The translations under genes were made by a program, and so were the position numbers. A stretch of DNA of 54,484 bases from Candidatus Poribacteria bacterium (GTDB lineage Bacteria > Poribacteria > WGA-4E > WGA-3G). Each line of letters starts with the position of its first letter. Position 1 is the first letter of the stretch. The stretch is from positions 1 to 54,484 of the forward strand of contig JAJEGI010000153.1 in the NCBI GenBank assembly GCA_022819945.1, read 5' to 3'. The notes under the pieces were generated by a model, which saw only the letters and a program-made list of their open reading frames with translations, did no database searches and had not been told where the DNA came from. Shown in pieces: positions 43,328 through 51,493 of the stretch.

Positions 43328-44221
43328 CTATTCCGTTTTTTTAACTTCAACACCGGCGATTTTCTCCAAGATTTTGATAATCGTCCAATTATCTTCTTCG
43401 GGATTTACTGCTTTTCCCGCTTGAAACAGTTCAAAGGCGGCACTTGCTGCGAAGAGTGGCACCCCACAATCGTTTGCCATACTTTTCGCTAAACTGAGGT
43501 CTTTATACATTGTTCCGATATTGCTCTGTCCTTTGAAATTCCGTGATAAGATGTTTTCCGTCGTATCTCTGAAAAGGAAATTCCCGACAACGCTTGTGCC
43601 AACAACATCACGAAGCGTCTCTGGTGCTACACCCGCTTTCACCGCAAGTGTCAATGCCTCAAAAATGCCCGCATAAGTGGTACCTATCAATACCGCGAGT
43701 GCAGACTTGACAGTTTGACCCATACCGATCTCTTCTCCAACATGGTAGATGTCCCTGCCCACCGCTTCAAGTACCGGTTTCGCTGCCGCAAACGTCTTAC
43801 CATCTGCTGCTACCATCATCGTAAGCGTTCCCGCAGCCGCACCCGGCGCGCCGCCACTAACCGGTGCGTCAACGATGTTCACCCCTTTCGCTGTCACCAA
43901 CTCAGCAACCTCCATCACCTGTGAACGTCCGATAGTCGCTGTGCAAATCACTGTCGCACCCGGTTTAAGTCCCGCCAGCAGCCCATCTTCACCCAAGAGC
44001 ACTGCCTTAACCTGTTCGACATTCAGCACCATGATAAAGACAGCATCTGCAGCGACACCCACTGCTCGCGGCGATGCGGCAGCGTCTGCCCCTTCTTGAA
44101 CCAATGCTTCCATCGCCTCAGGGCGGACATCATACATTGTCAGTTGGTGTCCGGCTTTCAAGATATTTCTTGACATACCCCTGCCCATATTACCAACCCC
44201 AATGAGTCCAACTTTTGCCAT
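43328..44221 (-). CDS. 3-hydroxyisobutyrate dehydrogenase-family oxidoreductase
   Basis: A 297-residue beta-hydroxyacid dehydrogenase. The Rossmann motif is VGLIGVGNMGRGMSRNILKAG and the substrate-binding segment is VDAPVSGGAPGAAAGTLTMM; the catalytic Lys is in GMGQTVKSAL. The usual Asn four residues after this Lys (K-x-x-x-N in the family) is replaced, as the sequence continues SALAVLIG, so substrate binding may differ. The family oxidises 3-hydroxyisobutyrate, tartronate semialdehyde or similar acids, fitting sugar-acid metabolism. It lies upstream of the TIM-barrel gene with a 78-base gap. Confidence 0.85.
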   Translation of the reverse strand: MAKVGLIGVGNMGRGMSRNILKAGHQLTMYDVRPEAMEALVQEGADAAASPRAVGVAADAVFIMVLNVEQVKAVLLGEDGLLAGLKPGATVICTATIGRSQVMEVAELVTAKGVNIVDAPVSGGAPGAAAGTLTMMVAADGKTFAAAKPVLEAVGRDIYHVGEEIGMGQTVKSALAVLIGTTYAGIFEALTLAVKAGVAPETLRDVVGTSVVGNFLFRDTTENILSRNFKGQSNIGTMYKDLSLAKSMANDCGVPLFAASAAFELFQAGKAVNPEEDNWTIIKILEKIAGVEVKKTE

Positions 44222-44426
44222 AAATTACCTCAAAAAATATTACCTAAAATTGATACACACTCTGCTCCTATAAACAACCGAAGGCGCACATCTTTTGCCA
44301 CTACATTTTGTGAGTGTCCACAGAAACAAGTTATGCTAACAGCAATCGGTAAAGTTTATCATAAATTCTGAGAAACGTCAATCTATTTTCCGGACACAGA
44401 ATTTTTACACAATTTTTTCGCTTCTA

Positions 44427-44435
44427 TGCTATAAT
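44427..44435 (+). promoter_or_regulatory. Extended -10 promoter before the Gfo/Idh/MocA gene
   Basis: TGC-TATAAT at 44427-44435 forms a consensus extended -10. A good -35 at normal spacing is missing (TTTACA at 44404 is 20 bases away), as extended -10 promoters allow. It is 38 bases upstream of the start at 44473. Confidence 0.5.
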
Positions 44436-44472
44436 AACGCATTCATACACGAAAAAGAAGGAGCCGACATAA

Positions 44473-45501
44473 ATGGCAGATACCATCAAGGGTGCCGTCC
44501 TCGGATATGGCGCAGCATTTAATATGGGCAGAGCCCACGCAAATATGATGCAAAACACCGACGGTATTGAATGCGTTGCCGTCTGCGACATAGACCCAGA
44601 ACGAACAGATGCCGCAAAAGAGGATTTTCCGGGCATTCGCACCTATAATTCAGTTGAAGCACTTAACACCGACGACGGTGTCGATCTCGTTGCAAACGTT
44701 CTACCCCACAGTTTGCACTGCGGACCAACGGTAGCGAGTCTCAAAGCCGGCAAGCATGTTATCGTAGAAAAACCGATGTGCGTCACAATCGCGGAAGCCA
44801 CAGAGATGATTACAACCGCCAAAGAGAACGACGTTATGTTGTCCGTTCACCACAACCGGCGGTGGGATGCTGATTTCTGGACGCTTCGTGAACTCGTCCA
44901 ATCCGGTATTATCGGCAAAGTTTTTAGCGTTGAGATGTGGGGCGGCGGTTACGGAAGACCGAATCCCGATTGGTGGCGTAGCGTCAAAGCCATCTCCGGC
45001 GGACAATTTTACGATTGGGGAGCACACTACCTCGATTGGCTACTTAATGTCCTCGAAGCACCCATGATTAACGTCACCGGTTTCTACCAGCCGAACCTCG
45101 TTTGGGACGACATTACTAACGAGGATCACGTCCAAGCAGTTATTCGCTTCGCAGGTGGAGAATTCGTCGCAGATGGCGCATCGGCAAACATTCAGATGTC
45201 TAATATCGCCAAAATCGGTGCAGATCGATGGAAATTGCTCGGCTCACACGGCGCAATTACTTCTCAAGGCGGAGGGTTTAAAGTGCTATCCGAAGTTAAA
45301 GGGCAGCCCAAAGAGCAGGAAGTCAGCAACCACGGTAGACCCGGACCCAGCTACTATCAGAACATCGTCGCGCATTTAAACGATGGCACGCCATTACTTG
45401 TGACACCGGAATCTGCTCGCCGTGTCATTGCCATTATGGATTTAGCGGAAAAATCCGCTAAAACACACCAGGCTGAAACGGTGCCTTACGAGTTTGAATA
45501 A
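44473..45501 (+). CDS. Gfo/Idh/MocA-family oxidoreductase
   Basis: A 342-residue NAD(P)-dependent dehydrogenase, a distant paralogue of the one at 8835. N-terminal Rossmann motif GAVLGYGAAFNMGRAHANMM, signature VIVEKPMCVTIAEAT, and a C-terminal substrate domain with WWRSVKAISGGQFYDWGAHY and LDWLLNVL, in which the His is the probable catalytic residue. Members act on inositol, glucose, galactose and derivatives. AAGGAG precedes the ATG by 9 bases. A zinc alcohol dehydrogenase follows after a hairpin at 45513-45554, and the pair may act in series on one sugar alcohol. Confidence 0.88.
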   Translation: MADTIKGAVLGYGAAFNMGRAHANMMQNTDGIECVAVCDIDPERTDAAKEDFPGIRTYNSVEALNTDDGVDLVANVLPHSLHCGPTVASLKAGKHVIVEKPMCVTIAEATEMITTAKENDVMLSVHHNRRWDADFWTLRELVQSGIIGKVFSVEMWGGGYGRPNPDWWRSVKAISGGQFYDWGAHYLDWLLNVLEAPMINVTGFYQPNLVWDDITNEDHVQAVIRFAGGEFVADGASANIQMSNIAKIGADRWKLLGSHGAITSQGGGFKVLSEVKGQPKEQEVSNHGRPGPSYYQNIVAHLNDGTPLLVTPESARRVIAIMDLAEKSAKTHQAETVPYEFE

Positions 45502-45512
45502 CTTTGAGGAAG

Positions 45513-45554
45513 AGTTGTCAGTTCGGTTTTTCTACGAAAACCGAACTGACAACT
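45513..45554. repeat. Perfect 18-base-pair palindrome with GTTCGGTTT core
   Basis: AGTTGTCAGTTCGGTTTT (45513-45530) and AAAACCGAACTGACAACT (45537-45554) are exact reverse complements with a 6-base loop. It fills the gap between an oxidoreductase gene and a zinc dehydrogenase gene whose ATG lies 10 bases further on. There is no T run after it on the plus strand, so it is not a standard terminator. The core recurs at 17078 and 37097 (minus). Confidence 0.8.
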
Positions 45555-45564
45555 AATAAAAAAC

Positions 45565-46581
45565 ATGAAAGCCATTGTTTTTGAGAAAATTCAGCAATTA
45601 AGCGTCCAAGAAAAGCCTATTCCCGCGCTCACTGACGGGGACGTACTCATCCAAATGGAACTCTGTGGAATCTGTGCTTCCGACCTCGCCGCACTACGCG
45701 GAGATGTAACAGATTACGCACCCCCCGTCGTGATGGGACACGAACTCGCAGGCGTGATCGTAGAAAGCCGACATCCCAATGTGAAAGTCGGTGAACGGGT
45801 GACAGTCAATCCTATGCTCTCCTGCGGGGTATGTGTCGAATGCCAGAACGACCTCGATAAATACTGTAATACCATTGAAGGCATCGGGCACGATATTGAT
45901 GGCGGCTATGCTGAATATATGCGGATGCCAAAGCACGGGGTGGATACCGGTAAACTCATCCGAGTCCCAGACAGTATACCTCCAGAAGAACTGCTATTTC
46001 TCGAACCACTGGGGTGCTGCCTCAACGCCATGCAAGAGACGCTTTTCAAAGATTCTGTCGCTATCCTCGGTGCGGGTCCCATCGGTTTAATGCTTACCCA
46101 ATTGGCAAAACGGGCAGGTTTAGTTCCCTACGTTGTGGAACCACAACCACACCGAAGGGTTATCGCAGAAACGCTCGGGGCCGATCTCACATTTGATATT
46201 TCATCGGAGTCCGTAGCGCACCTCCGAGACATCACTAACGGCGGCGTTGACACTGTCATTTCCGCGACGACAAACAACGCTTCGGCCATCGCACTCGCTT
46301 TTGAGATTGTCCGTAGAGGCGGATGCCTCAACTTCTTTGGACTCGCGCCGGAAGGCGAAGAACTGCGTATCAACCTTGAAGAATTTCACTATGCAGGTCA
46401 CAAACTAATGGCTTCATGGGCATTCTCCCGCGCCAGCCTTGAAGCATCGAAGCAGCTCCTCATAGAAAAAGCACTCAATTTCAACCGCTTGCTAACTGAC
46501 CGGTTTCCGATTGCACAAGGTTTAGCAGCGTTTGACAACGCCGCTGCCCAGCACGGTGTCAAAACAGCCGTCCATCCATAA
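45565..46581 (+). CDS. Zinc-dependent medium-chain alcohol/sorbitol dehydrogenase
   Basis: A 338-residue zinc MDR enzyme. Catalytic zinc ligands lie in LCGICASD and MGHELAGV; the structural zinc site is visible as C-x2-C-x2-C-x7-C in SCGVCVECQNDLDKYC. The Rossmann motif is AILGAGPIGLMLTQLAKRAG. The group includes sorbitol, threonine and other polyol dehydrogenases; the exact substrate is unknown. No Shine-Dalgarno sequence precedes the ATG at 45565, which follows AATAAAAAAC just after a perfect 18-bp hairpin, so translation could depend on that structure or on coupling to the upstream gene. Confidence 0.9.
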   Translation: MKAIVFEKIQQLSVQEKPIPALTDGDVLIQMELCGICASDLAALRGDVTDYAPPVVMGHELAGVIVESRHPNVKVGERVTVNPMLSCGVCVECQNDLDKYCNTIEGIGHDIDGGYAEYMRMPKHGVDTGKLIRVPDSIPPEELLFLEPLGCCLNAMQETLFKDSVAILGAGPIGLMLTQLAKRAGLVPYVVEPQPHRRVIAETLGADLTFDISSESVAHLRDITNGGVDTVISATTNNASAIALAFEIVRRGGCLNFFGLAPEGEELRINLEEFHYAGHKLMASWAFSRASLEASKQLLIEKALNFNRLLTDRFPIAQGLAAFDNAAAQHGVKTAVHP

Positions 46582-46696
46582 TCATCACCGATCTCGGATC
46601 AGCAAAACAGTTCACGTATACTGCTTCACCATTAAACCGTGAAAATTTTGCATAAAAATCCCTCTATGACGTACGTTAAACGTTTTTCATTTGATT

Positions 46697-46725
46697 TTGA
46701 CACAGTTTTGTGGTATTTTTAATTA
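46697..46725 (+). promoter_or_regulatory. Candidate promoter before the endonuclease IV gene
   Basis: TTGACA at 46697-46702 and TAATTA at 46720-46725, spacer 17, in a 279-base gap and 135 bases upstream of the ATG at 46861. The -10 box is weak. Confidence 0.4.
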
Positions 46726-46860
46726 GCAATGGACGTAGAAAGACAACTTTTTTAATTAACCCCGTATTAAGGAGATGTCAATTTCGGGGTGATTCGCAGG
46801 TTTCCGAAACTCACTATACAAAAGCGGTGAACTCGCGATCCGAAATTTGTTATAAAAAAT

Positions 46861-47700
46861 ATGGTACTTGGTGCACATGTATCCACGTCAGGTGGAATAC
46901 ACAATGCCATCAGAAATGGCACCGAGCTTCAATGCGACACAATACAAATTTTCTTGCGAAACCCCAACCAGTGGCAAGGAAAACGGCCCACCTCAGAGAT
47001 AGTCGAAACGTTTATCACAGCATGGTCAGAAGCCGATCTTGGTGAGGTAATTGTTCACGATATCCACCTGAGCAATCTCGCTTCCCCGAAACCAGACGTA
47101 TTAGGAAAATCACGCCAAGCGTTTCGTGAACAGATGGAACTCGCGCAGATGCTCGGTATCCGCTACCTCGTTACACACCTCGGCGCGCACCTCGGTGAGG
47201 GTGAAACATTCGGTTTAAAGCAGCTAAGCGACAGTTTCGACTTCCTGTTTGAAAATACCGAAGCACCCGATGTCATTCCACTTCTTGAGACCACTGCCGG
47301 GCAAGGGACAAATCTCGGTTACTGCTTTGAACACCTGCGAGATGTGATCGGTATGTCAAAATACCCAGATCGGTTTGGGGTCTGTCTCGATACGTGCCAC
47401 GTCTTTGCTGCTGGCTACGACATGCGAACCGAATCGGACTGCGAAGGAACATTTAACCAATTCGATGAGGTCATTGGACTTGAGCGACTAAAAGCCTTCC
47501 ACCTCAATGACGCAAAATCAGAATACCAAAGCCGTGTGGATCGTCACGAGCACATTGGTGAGGGCAATATCGGCGCAACCGCCTTTGCGTATATCCTCAA
47601 CGATTCCCGCTTCGCCGAAACGCCACTTATTATTGAAACACCACAGATGAAAACCATGCACGAGGTAAACCTCTCTACGCTACGGGAATTGAGGATGTAA
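46861..47700 (+). CDS. nfo: Deoxyribonuclease IV (endonuclease IV)
   Basis: A 279-residue AP endonuclease that cuts DNA 5' to abasic sites in base-excision repair. The TIM barrel begins LGAHVSTSGGIHNAIRNG, and metal ligands are visible in RYLVTHLGAHLG, LETTAGQG, GVCLDTCHVFAAGYD, FHLNDAK and DRHEHIGEGNIG, all standard for Nfo with a trinuclear zinc site. Length is normal. The ATG at 46861 has no clear Shine-Dalgarno sequence (TTGTTATAAAAAAT before it), so the true start or leader use is uncertain although the protein beginning fits the family. A small zinc-ribbon membrane protein follows after 41 bases. Confidence 0.95.
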   Translation: MVLGAHVSTSGGIHNAIRNGTELQCDTIQIFLRNPNQWQGKRPTSEIVETFITAWSEADLGEVIVHDIHLSNLASPKPDVLGKSRQAFREQMELAQMLGIRYLVTHLGAHLGEGETFGLKQLSDSFDFLFENTEAPDVIPLLETTAGQGTNLGYCFEHLRDVIGMSKYPDRFGVCLDTCHVFAAGYDMRTESDCEGTFNQFDEVIGLERLKAFHLNDAKSEYQSRVDRHEHIGEGNIGATAFAYILNDSRFAETPLIIETPQMKTMHEVNLSTLRELRM

Positions 47701-47741
47701 ATTTTTCATCTTCAAACATAAAAACAACGGGGAATTAAAGT

Positions 47742-47930
47742 GTGTCTATCGGTTTTTGGGAAATTGTATTTGTCATCATTCTTTTTTTTGCAGTTATTAT
47801 ATTAAGCCGCCTCATCGAACGTTTTCGCATGAAACGCATTTGTCCAGAATGTGGATTGGCACTTCATACACATACATCAACTTGCCCATCGTGCAAGCAC
47901 AATTTCCTGACAACCAATAAAGGCAGATAA
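47742..47930 (+). CDS. Small membrane protein with zinc ribbon
   Basis: A 62-residue protein with one transmembrane helix (about 5-23, IVFVIILFFAVIILSRLI) followed by a basic turn and a C-terminal zinc ribbon, C-P-E-C then C-P-S-C (C-x2-C pairs 13 residues apart). The start is GTG at 47742 with GGGGA 8 bases upstream. With the hydrophobic helix first and a positively charged segment after it, the ribbon probably faces the cytoplasm. It is the last gene before a long gap and may share the nfo transcript. No named family; function unknown. Confidence 0.65.
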   Translation: MSIGFWEIVFVIILFFAVIILSRLIERFRMKRICPECGLALHTHTSTCPSCKHNFLTTNKGR

Positions 47931-48134
47931 CCAACCCCCAACCGTCCAAAACTACCCAATTTAACAATTTTGGTATGATAATCCAAGTTGCTACTTAAAA
48001 AGATCATAGATATTGGGATACCGTTTTGCTTAAGCATCGTGTAGATTTCCGCTCAATTTGAAACTATACACAAAATTAAGTTGACCTACGAGTTGGATTT
48101 GCATATAATTGCCCATATAAAGACATATTTATTA

Positions 48135-48168
48135 ATGATTTACATATTTAAAAATGTGTAAATCATTG
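48135..48168. repeat. Inverted repeat, 11-bp arms
   Basis: AATGATTTACA (48135-48145) and TGTAAATCATT (48158-48168) are exact reverse complements around a 12-base loop. A further small hairpin ATTGC-TTTTA-GCAAT overlaps its right end (48166-48180). Confidence 0.7.
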
Positions 48169-48220
48169 CTTTTAGCAATTGAACCGGTATTTGCTCAGCG
48201 GACAACTTAGGTTATGATAT

Positions 48221-48253
48221 TACAATTTCTGCAAATATCATACAATTTTTGCA
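48221..48253. repeat. Paired direct repeat TACAATTTyTGCA
   Basis: TACAATTTCTGCA at 48221-48233 and TACAATTTTTGCA at 48241-48253 (one mismatch), 20 bases apart from start to start, i.e. about two helical turns. Confidence 0.6.
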
Positions 48254-48523
48254 GGAAATCCTACGATCTTTTCATAAGACCATGTAATTTTCGTGCACTC
48301 ACAACAGAAACAGACTTCAAACAGATGCTATGTCTCCAACTTCAGAATAAGCGAACGCTCCCATTTCATTTTGGAAAACCCAGTGTACACCTACATTCTT
48401 AGATATAACACATGAAAAATATCTCGGGATCTCAATGGCGATTTTAACGCAAGTATGTACTTATTAAAGCGTTGGCATAGAACTTGCCGTAATTTTTATC
48501 ATATCAGGGTATCATATATTGTG

Positions 48524-48556
48524 TGTCTATACGCATTATTGCATGTCTATACGCAT
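48524..48556. repeat. Paired direct repeat TGTCTATACGCAT
   Basis: TGTCTATACGCAT occurs at 48524-48536 and 48544-48556 as an exact copy, again with 20-base spacing. Two sites on the same face of the helix suit binding of a dimeric regulator. Confidence 0.65.
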
Positions 48557-48792
48557 GATCTGAATCTCTGATACGACTCTTTGCATTTAATTCTTCTTTT
48601 GTTCTATCTACAACTTAGGTATTAAATGGCACCGTGATAAACTTAGCGTGTACCTACGTTTTACACGGTTCACAACCCGAAATATCTTTGAGATCTCAAC
48701 GCACACAATTATGAATCTGCTGAGGATTTTCAGGGCATGAAAATGGATCCGTTCTTTATACGGATGCAGTTCTCTACCAAAGGAACAATATT

Positions 48793-49725
48793 ATGGCAAA
48801 AACAACATTAAAAATCAGCGGTATGTCCTGTCAACACTGTGTTAAAACGGTCACTGATGTGTTGACGAAACTCGAAGGCGTTCAGCGCGCAAAAGTCAAC
48901 CTGCGCAAAGGTGAAGCGATTGTACATTTTGACACCTCTTGCATGACCACCGATAACCTCACAGAAGCAATAACGGAAGCCGGTTTTGAAGCGGTCGTCA
49001 AAGCGAAACGACTATCGTTATTAAGGGCATTCGGCATAATCGCAGCCGTGCTTTCCAGCCTAATCGGCTGCACCGATGTCCCTTACACTGGTCCCATGCT
49101 CACAGTTGACGACGTAGACCGGTACCTCAACGCAATCGACGAAGATACAATCTGTTTACAAGACGGATTTGATTCCATCTGCCTAAAAGTCGTCGAAGAA
49201 AAAAGTGGCGATGCAGACGTTCTCGTACCTGTCGTCCACGTTCACCCAACAAGTCTCATTTATATGTTCTATTATGCGGACAAACCCATTTTGCGTGCAG
49301 AAAGAGTAATGGACACTACGCAGATTATGCGGGAGTTGACGGACCCGCCCACAGCAAACGGCAGCACGCAAGACAGCGGCGGTACTGTTCTCAAAGACTG
49401 GGCTATCCAGATATACTACCCTGAGGCATTTCCCGAAACAGATCGTGGCGCAACACCCGAAACCAGTGGACTTGACATCAGAATTGTTGAAGGAATGAAA
49501 ATAAAAACCGACAAGCAAAAAGACCTCGAAATAAAAGACTTTACACAAATCGACGGATTTGACGGCAGCCGCATTGTTCAATTCTCCATTGAAACAGAAG
49601 CACAAGCGATAACAATTCAAGTGGCTGGATTAGTCCCCGATCATACCGCAACATTCTATATCAACACAGATAGCGTCGCATCGAATGAAAGTACCAGTTC
49701 TCTTCAACTGCAACCGCTACAATAG
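48793..49725 (+). CDS. HMA domain fused to an internal lipobox and an extracytoplasmic domain, copy 1
   Basis: A 310-residue protein. Residues 1-70 are a heavy-metal-associated domain, with the copper-binding motif GMSCQHC (C13, C16). They are followed by a second, internal export-type signal: basic KAKR (70-73), hydrophobic 74-89 and lipobox L90-I-G-C93. The remaining 217 residues are beta-rich and lack a known family; the segments YTGPMLTVDDVDRYL and VHVHPTSLIYMFYYADKPI recur in the next gene. A normal HMA protein is cytosolic, whereas a lipobox starts the mature part of a lipoprotein; here they are in one chain. Function unknown, metal sensing or handling suspected. Confidence 0.75.
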   Translation: MAKTTLKISGMSCQHCVKTVTDVLTKLEGVQRAKVNLRKGEAIVHFDTSCMTTDNLTEAITEAGFEAVVKAKRLSLLRAFGIIAAVLSSLIGCTDVPYTGPMLTVDDVDRYLNAIDEDTICLQDGFDSICLKVVEEKSGDADVLVPVVHVHPTSLIYMFYYADKPILRAERVMDTTQIMRELTDPPTANGSTQDSGGTVLKDWAIQIYYPEAFPETDRGATPETSGLDIRIVEGMKIKTDKQKDLEIKDFTQIDGFDGSRIVQFSIETEAQAITIQVAGLVPDHTATFYINTDSVASNESTSSLQLQPLQ

Positions 49726-49746
49726 GCGCTATGAAGGAGTAAAGTC

Positions 49747-51435
49747 ATGGCAAAAACAAAATTAGAAATAGACGGTATGTCTTGTCAACACTGCGTCAAA
49801 ACCGTGACGGATGCATTGATAACACTTGAAGGGGTGCAGCGCGTAAAGGTGAACCTACGTAAAGGTGAGGCGGTTGTCCACTATGATGCCTCCTATATTA
49901 CCGATGCCAACATCGTGGAGGCAATAACAGAAGTCGGCTTTGAAGCGGTAACGAAAACCAAATCTTTATCGTTAAGATTAATAGGTAGCATCCTAATTCC
50001 ACTTCTCAGCATCATCGGTTGTTCCGATATGCCTTATACAGGTTCAATGCTGACAGCTGAAGATGTTGACCGGTATATCACGATAGGTGGAGATTCTGCT
50101 TGCCTTCTGAGCGGACAGGAATCGGTTTGCATAACACTTATACCGGAAACGGGAGACGAGAGTAGACCCATCATCCATATCCACCCAAGAAAAATCATTT
50201 ATGTGTTCTATCATGAAGACGTGCAAATTATGCGTGCGGAAATGGTAACGGATACCACCGAGATTATGGAGCAAGTGAGAGGTCCGGGAGAAGACGATCA
50301 GCCTCCAGGGACCGATGGGCGCGATGACGGCAGTAGCATTGATACCAATGGTGATGATACGAATGGCGGTGGGACACAACAACCAGATACTCTGCCCCCA
50401 ATATCTCCACTAATAGCGACAGCAGTAGAGGCAGTGAGTGGCGATGGTCAGAGCGGCGAAACCAATCAACACTTGCCGAACCCGCTTGTCGTCCGAGTGC
50501 TTGATCAGCACAATAACCCGCTACCGGGTATTACAGTAAGTTTCACTGTGAGTCCAAGCAGTGGGGTGCTGAGTCCTACGAGTGCGACGACAGATTCAAA
50601 CGGAGAAGCGAGCACCATACTACGGCTCGGCGCCACGGCAGGCACGTATATCGTGACCGCGAGTATTTCTGGCATCGCTCAGCAGGTAATATTTACGGCT
50701 ATTGCCACCCGTCCATCACCGGGCGGCACCCAGAAACCAGACGGAGACACCCAACAACCCGGCGGCCGTGATGATAGTAACAACAACGGCAGCAGCAATA
50801 ACGGCGGAAATAGAAACAATGGACAAGGTAATAATGGAAACGGGAATGGGAATGGAGACGGAAATGGGAATGGAAATGGGAACGGAAATGGGAATGGGAA
50901 CGGAAATGGTGATGGAAACGGAAATGGGAACGGAAATGGTGATGGAAACGGAAATGGGAATGGGAATGGAAACGGAAATGGAAACCGCGGGAATAACGCC
51001 GTTGGCGAGTCCGACATATCAACACACTACTATTACACTAACAAGGACCCCATAGCGGGAGACGGATGGTTAGTGCAAATATACTACCCAGAAAACTACA
51101 ACGGCCCGCGTTGGTTAAGAGAAGACCCTCGAGGGTACGGATTCACAATCACCTTAAGCAACACTGAGACGCTAAGAGATTTTGCACAAACTGCCGCGCC
51201 CTGCTTCGACTACGACAAAGACGGAAACTACGATAAACCCTGCAACAAGGTTATTGACCCAAACAATCCATCAACGTATAGTGTCCAGATCTACATTCAA
51301 ACGTCGGAGACCACAATATCATTCACTGTGAATTGGAAACCACCGTATTCTCATCTTACCAGAACGTACACACTCAATGCAGCCGTTAATATCGTAGGAA
51401 ACACCTTAGATCATACCAGTCAAGAAGATAATTAG
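49747..51435 (+). CDS. HMA domain fused to an internal lipobox and Ig-like/Gly-Asn-rich region, copy 2
   Basis: A 562-residue paralogue. Residues 1-70 form an HMA domain (GMSCQHC) nearly identical to copy 1, then hydrophobic 74-90 and lipobox I89-I-G-C92. The region to about 180 matches copy 1. It then diverges: a Big_1/invasin-like Ig domain (about 223-318; VVRVLDQHNNPLPGITVSF, TDSNGEASTILRLGATAGTY), then a Gly-Asn/Gly-Asp repeat of about 60 residues (about 360-417) and a beta-rich C-terminal domain that ends the protein. The Ig domain suggests an extracytoplasmic location. It follows copy 1 by 21 bases in one transcription unit, with GAAGGAG before the ATG. Confidence 0.75.
   Translation: MAKTKLEIDGMSCQHCVKTVTDALITLEGVQRVKVNLRKGEAVVHYDASYITDANIVEAITEVGFEAVTKTKSLSLRLIGSILIPLLSIIGCSDMPYTGSMLTAEDVDRYITIGGDSACLLSGQESVCITLIPETGDESRPIIHIHPRKIIYVFYHEDVQIMRAEMVTDTTEIMEQVRGPGEDDQPPGTDGRDDGSSIDTNGDDTNGGGTQQPDTLPPISPLIATAVEAVSGDGQSGETNQHLPNPLVVRVLDQHNNPLPGITVSFTVSPSSGVLSPTSATTDSNGEASTILRLGATAGTYIVTASISGIAQQVIFTAIATRPSPGGTQKPDGDTQQPGGRDDSNNNGSSNNGGNRNNGQGNNGNGNGNGDGNGNGNGNGNGNGNGNGDGNGNGNGNGDGNGNGNGNGNGNGNRGNNAVGESDISTHYYYTNKDPIAGDGWLVQIYYPENYNGPRWLREDPRGYGFTITLSNTETLRDFAQTAAPCFDYDKDGNYDKPCNKVIDPNNPSTYSVQIYIQTSETTISFTVNWKPPYSHLTRTYTLNAAVNIVGNTLDHTSQEDN
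50841..50983 (+). repeat. GGAAATGGGAAC-type tandem repeat encoding a Gly-Asn linker
   Basis: A run of 6-base GGxAAy units with a longer 30-base period; 50901-50930 and 50931-50960 are identical. The Asn codon is AAT or AAC and every third to sixth position becomes GAT or GAC (Asp). It encodes a flexible hydrophilic linker in the HMA copy 2 protein and is prone to length change. Confidence 0.85.
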
Positions 51436-51493
51436 TATCCAGTGTAAAACCGAGAAGAAAATTCGGAGTTATGCTTTCTGAAATGTGGTGCCT

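Larger units (their letters stand above)
47931..48792. other. Long AT-rich intergenic region with repeats
   Basis: An 862-base region with no supportable gene (a 62-codon frame at 48214 has no ribosome site and poor composition). It holds an inverted repeat, AATGATTTACA/TGTAAATCATT (48135-48168), and two pairs of 13-base direct repeats, each with a period of exactly 20 bases (48221-48253 and 48524-48556). These give the look of regulatory sites for the HMA genes downstream or a small untranslated RNA. The last 70 bases lead to an AAAGGAAC ribosome site before the ATG at 48793. Confidence 0.5.

Noticed and set aside
48214..48402. A 62-codon frame in the long gap after the zinc-ribbon gene
   Set aside because: No ribosome site, odd composition and it overlaps the direct repeats; treated as chance.
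50679..51025. Pro-Phe-rich and His-Phe/Ser-rich minus-strand frames over the GN repeat
   Set aside because: They are shadows of the GGxAAy tandem repeat read in the other direction; there is no ribosome site and the plus-strand frame is a continuous domain protein.
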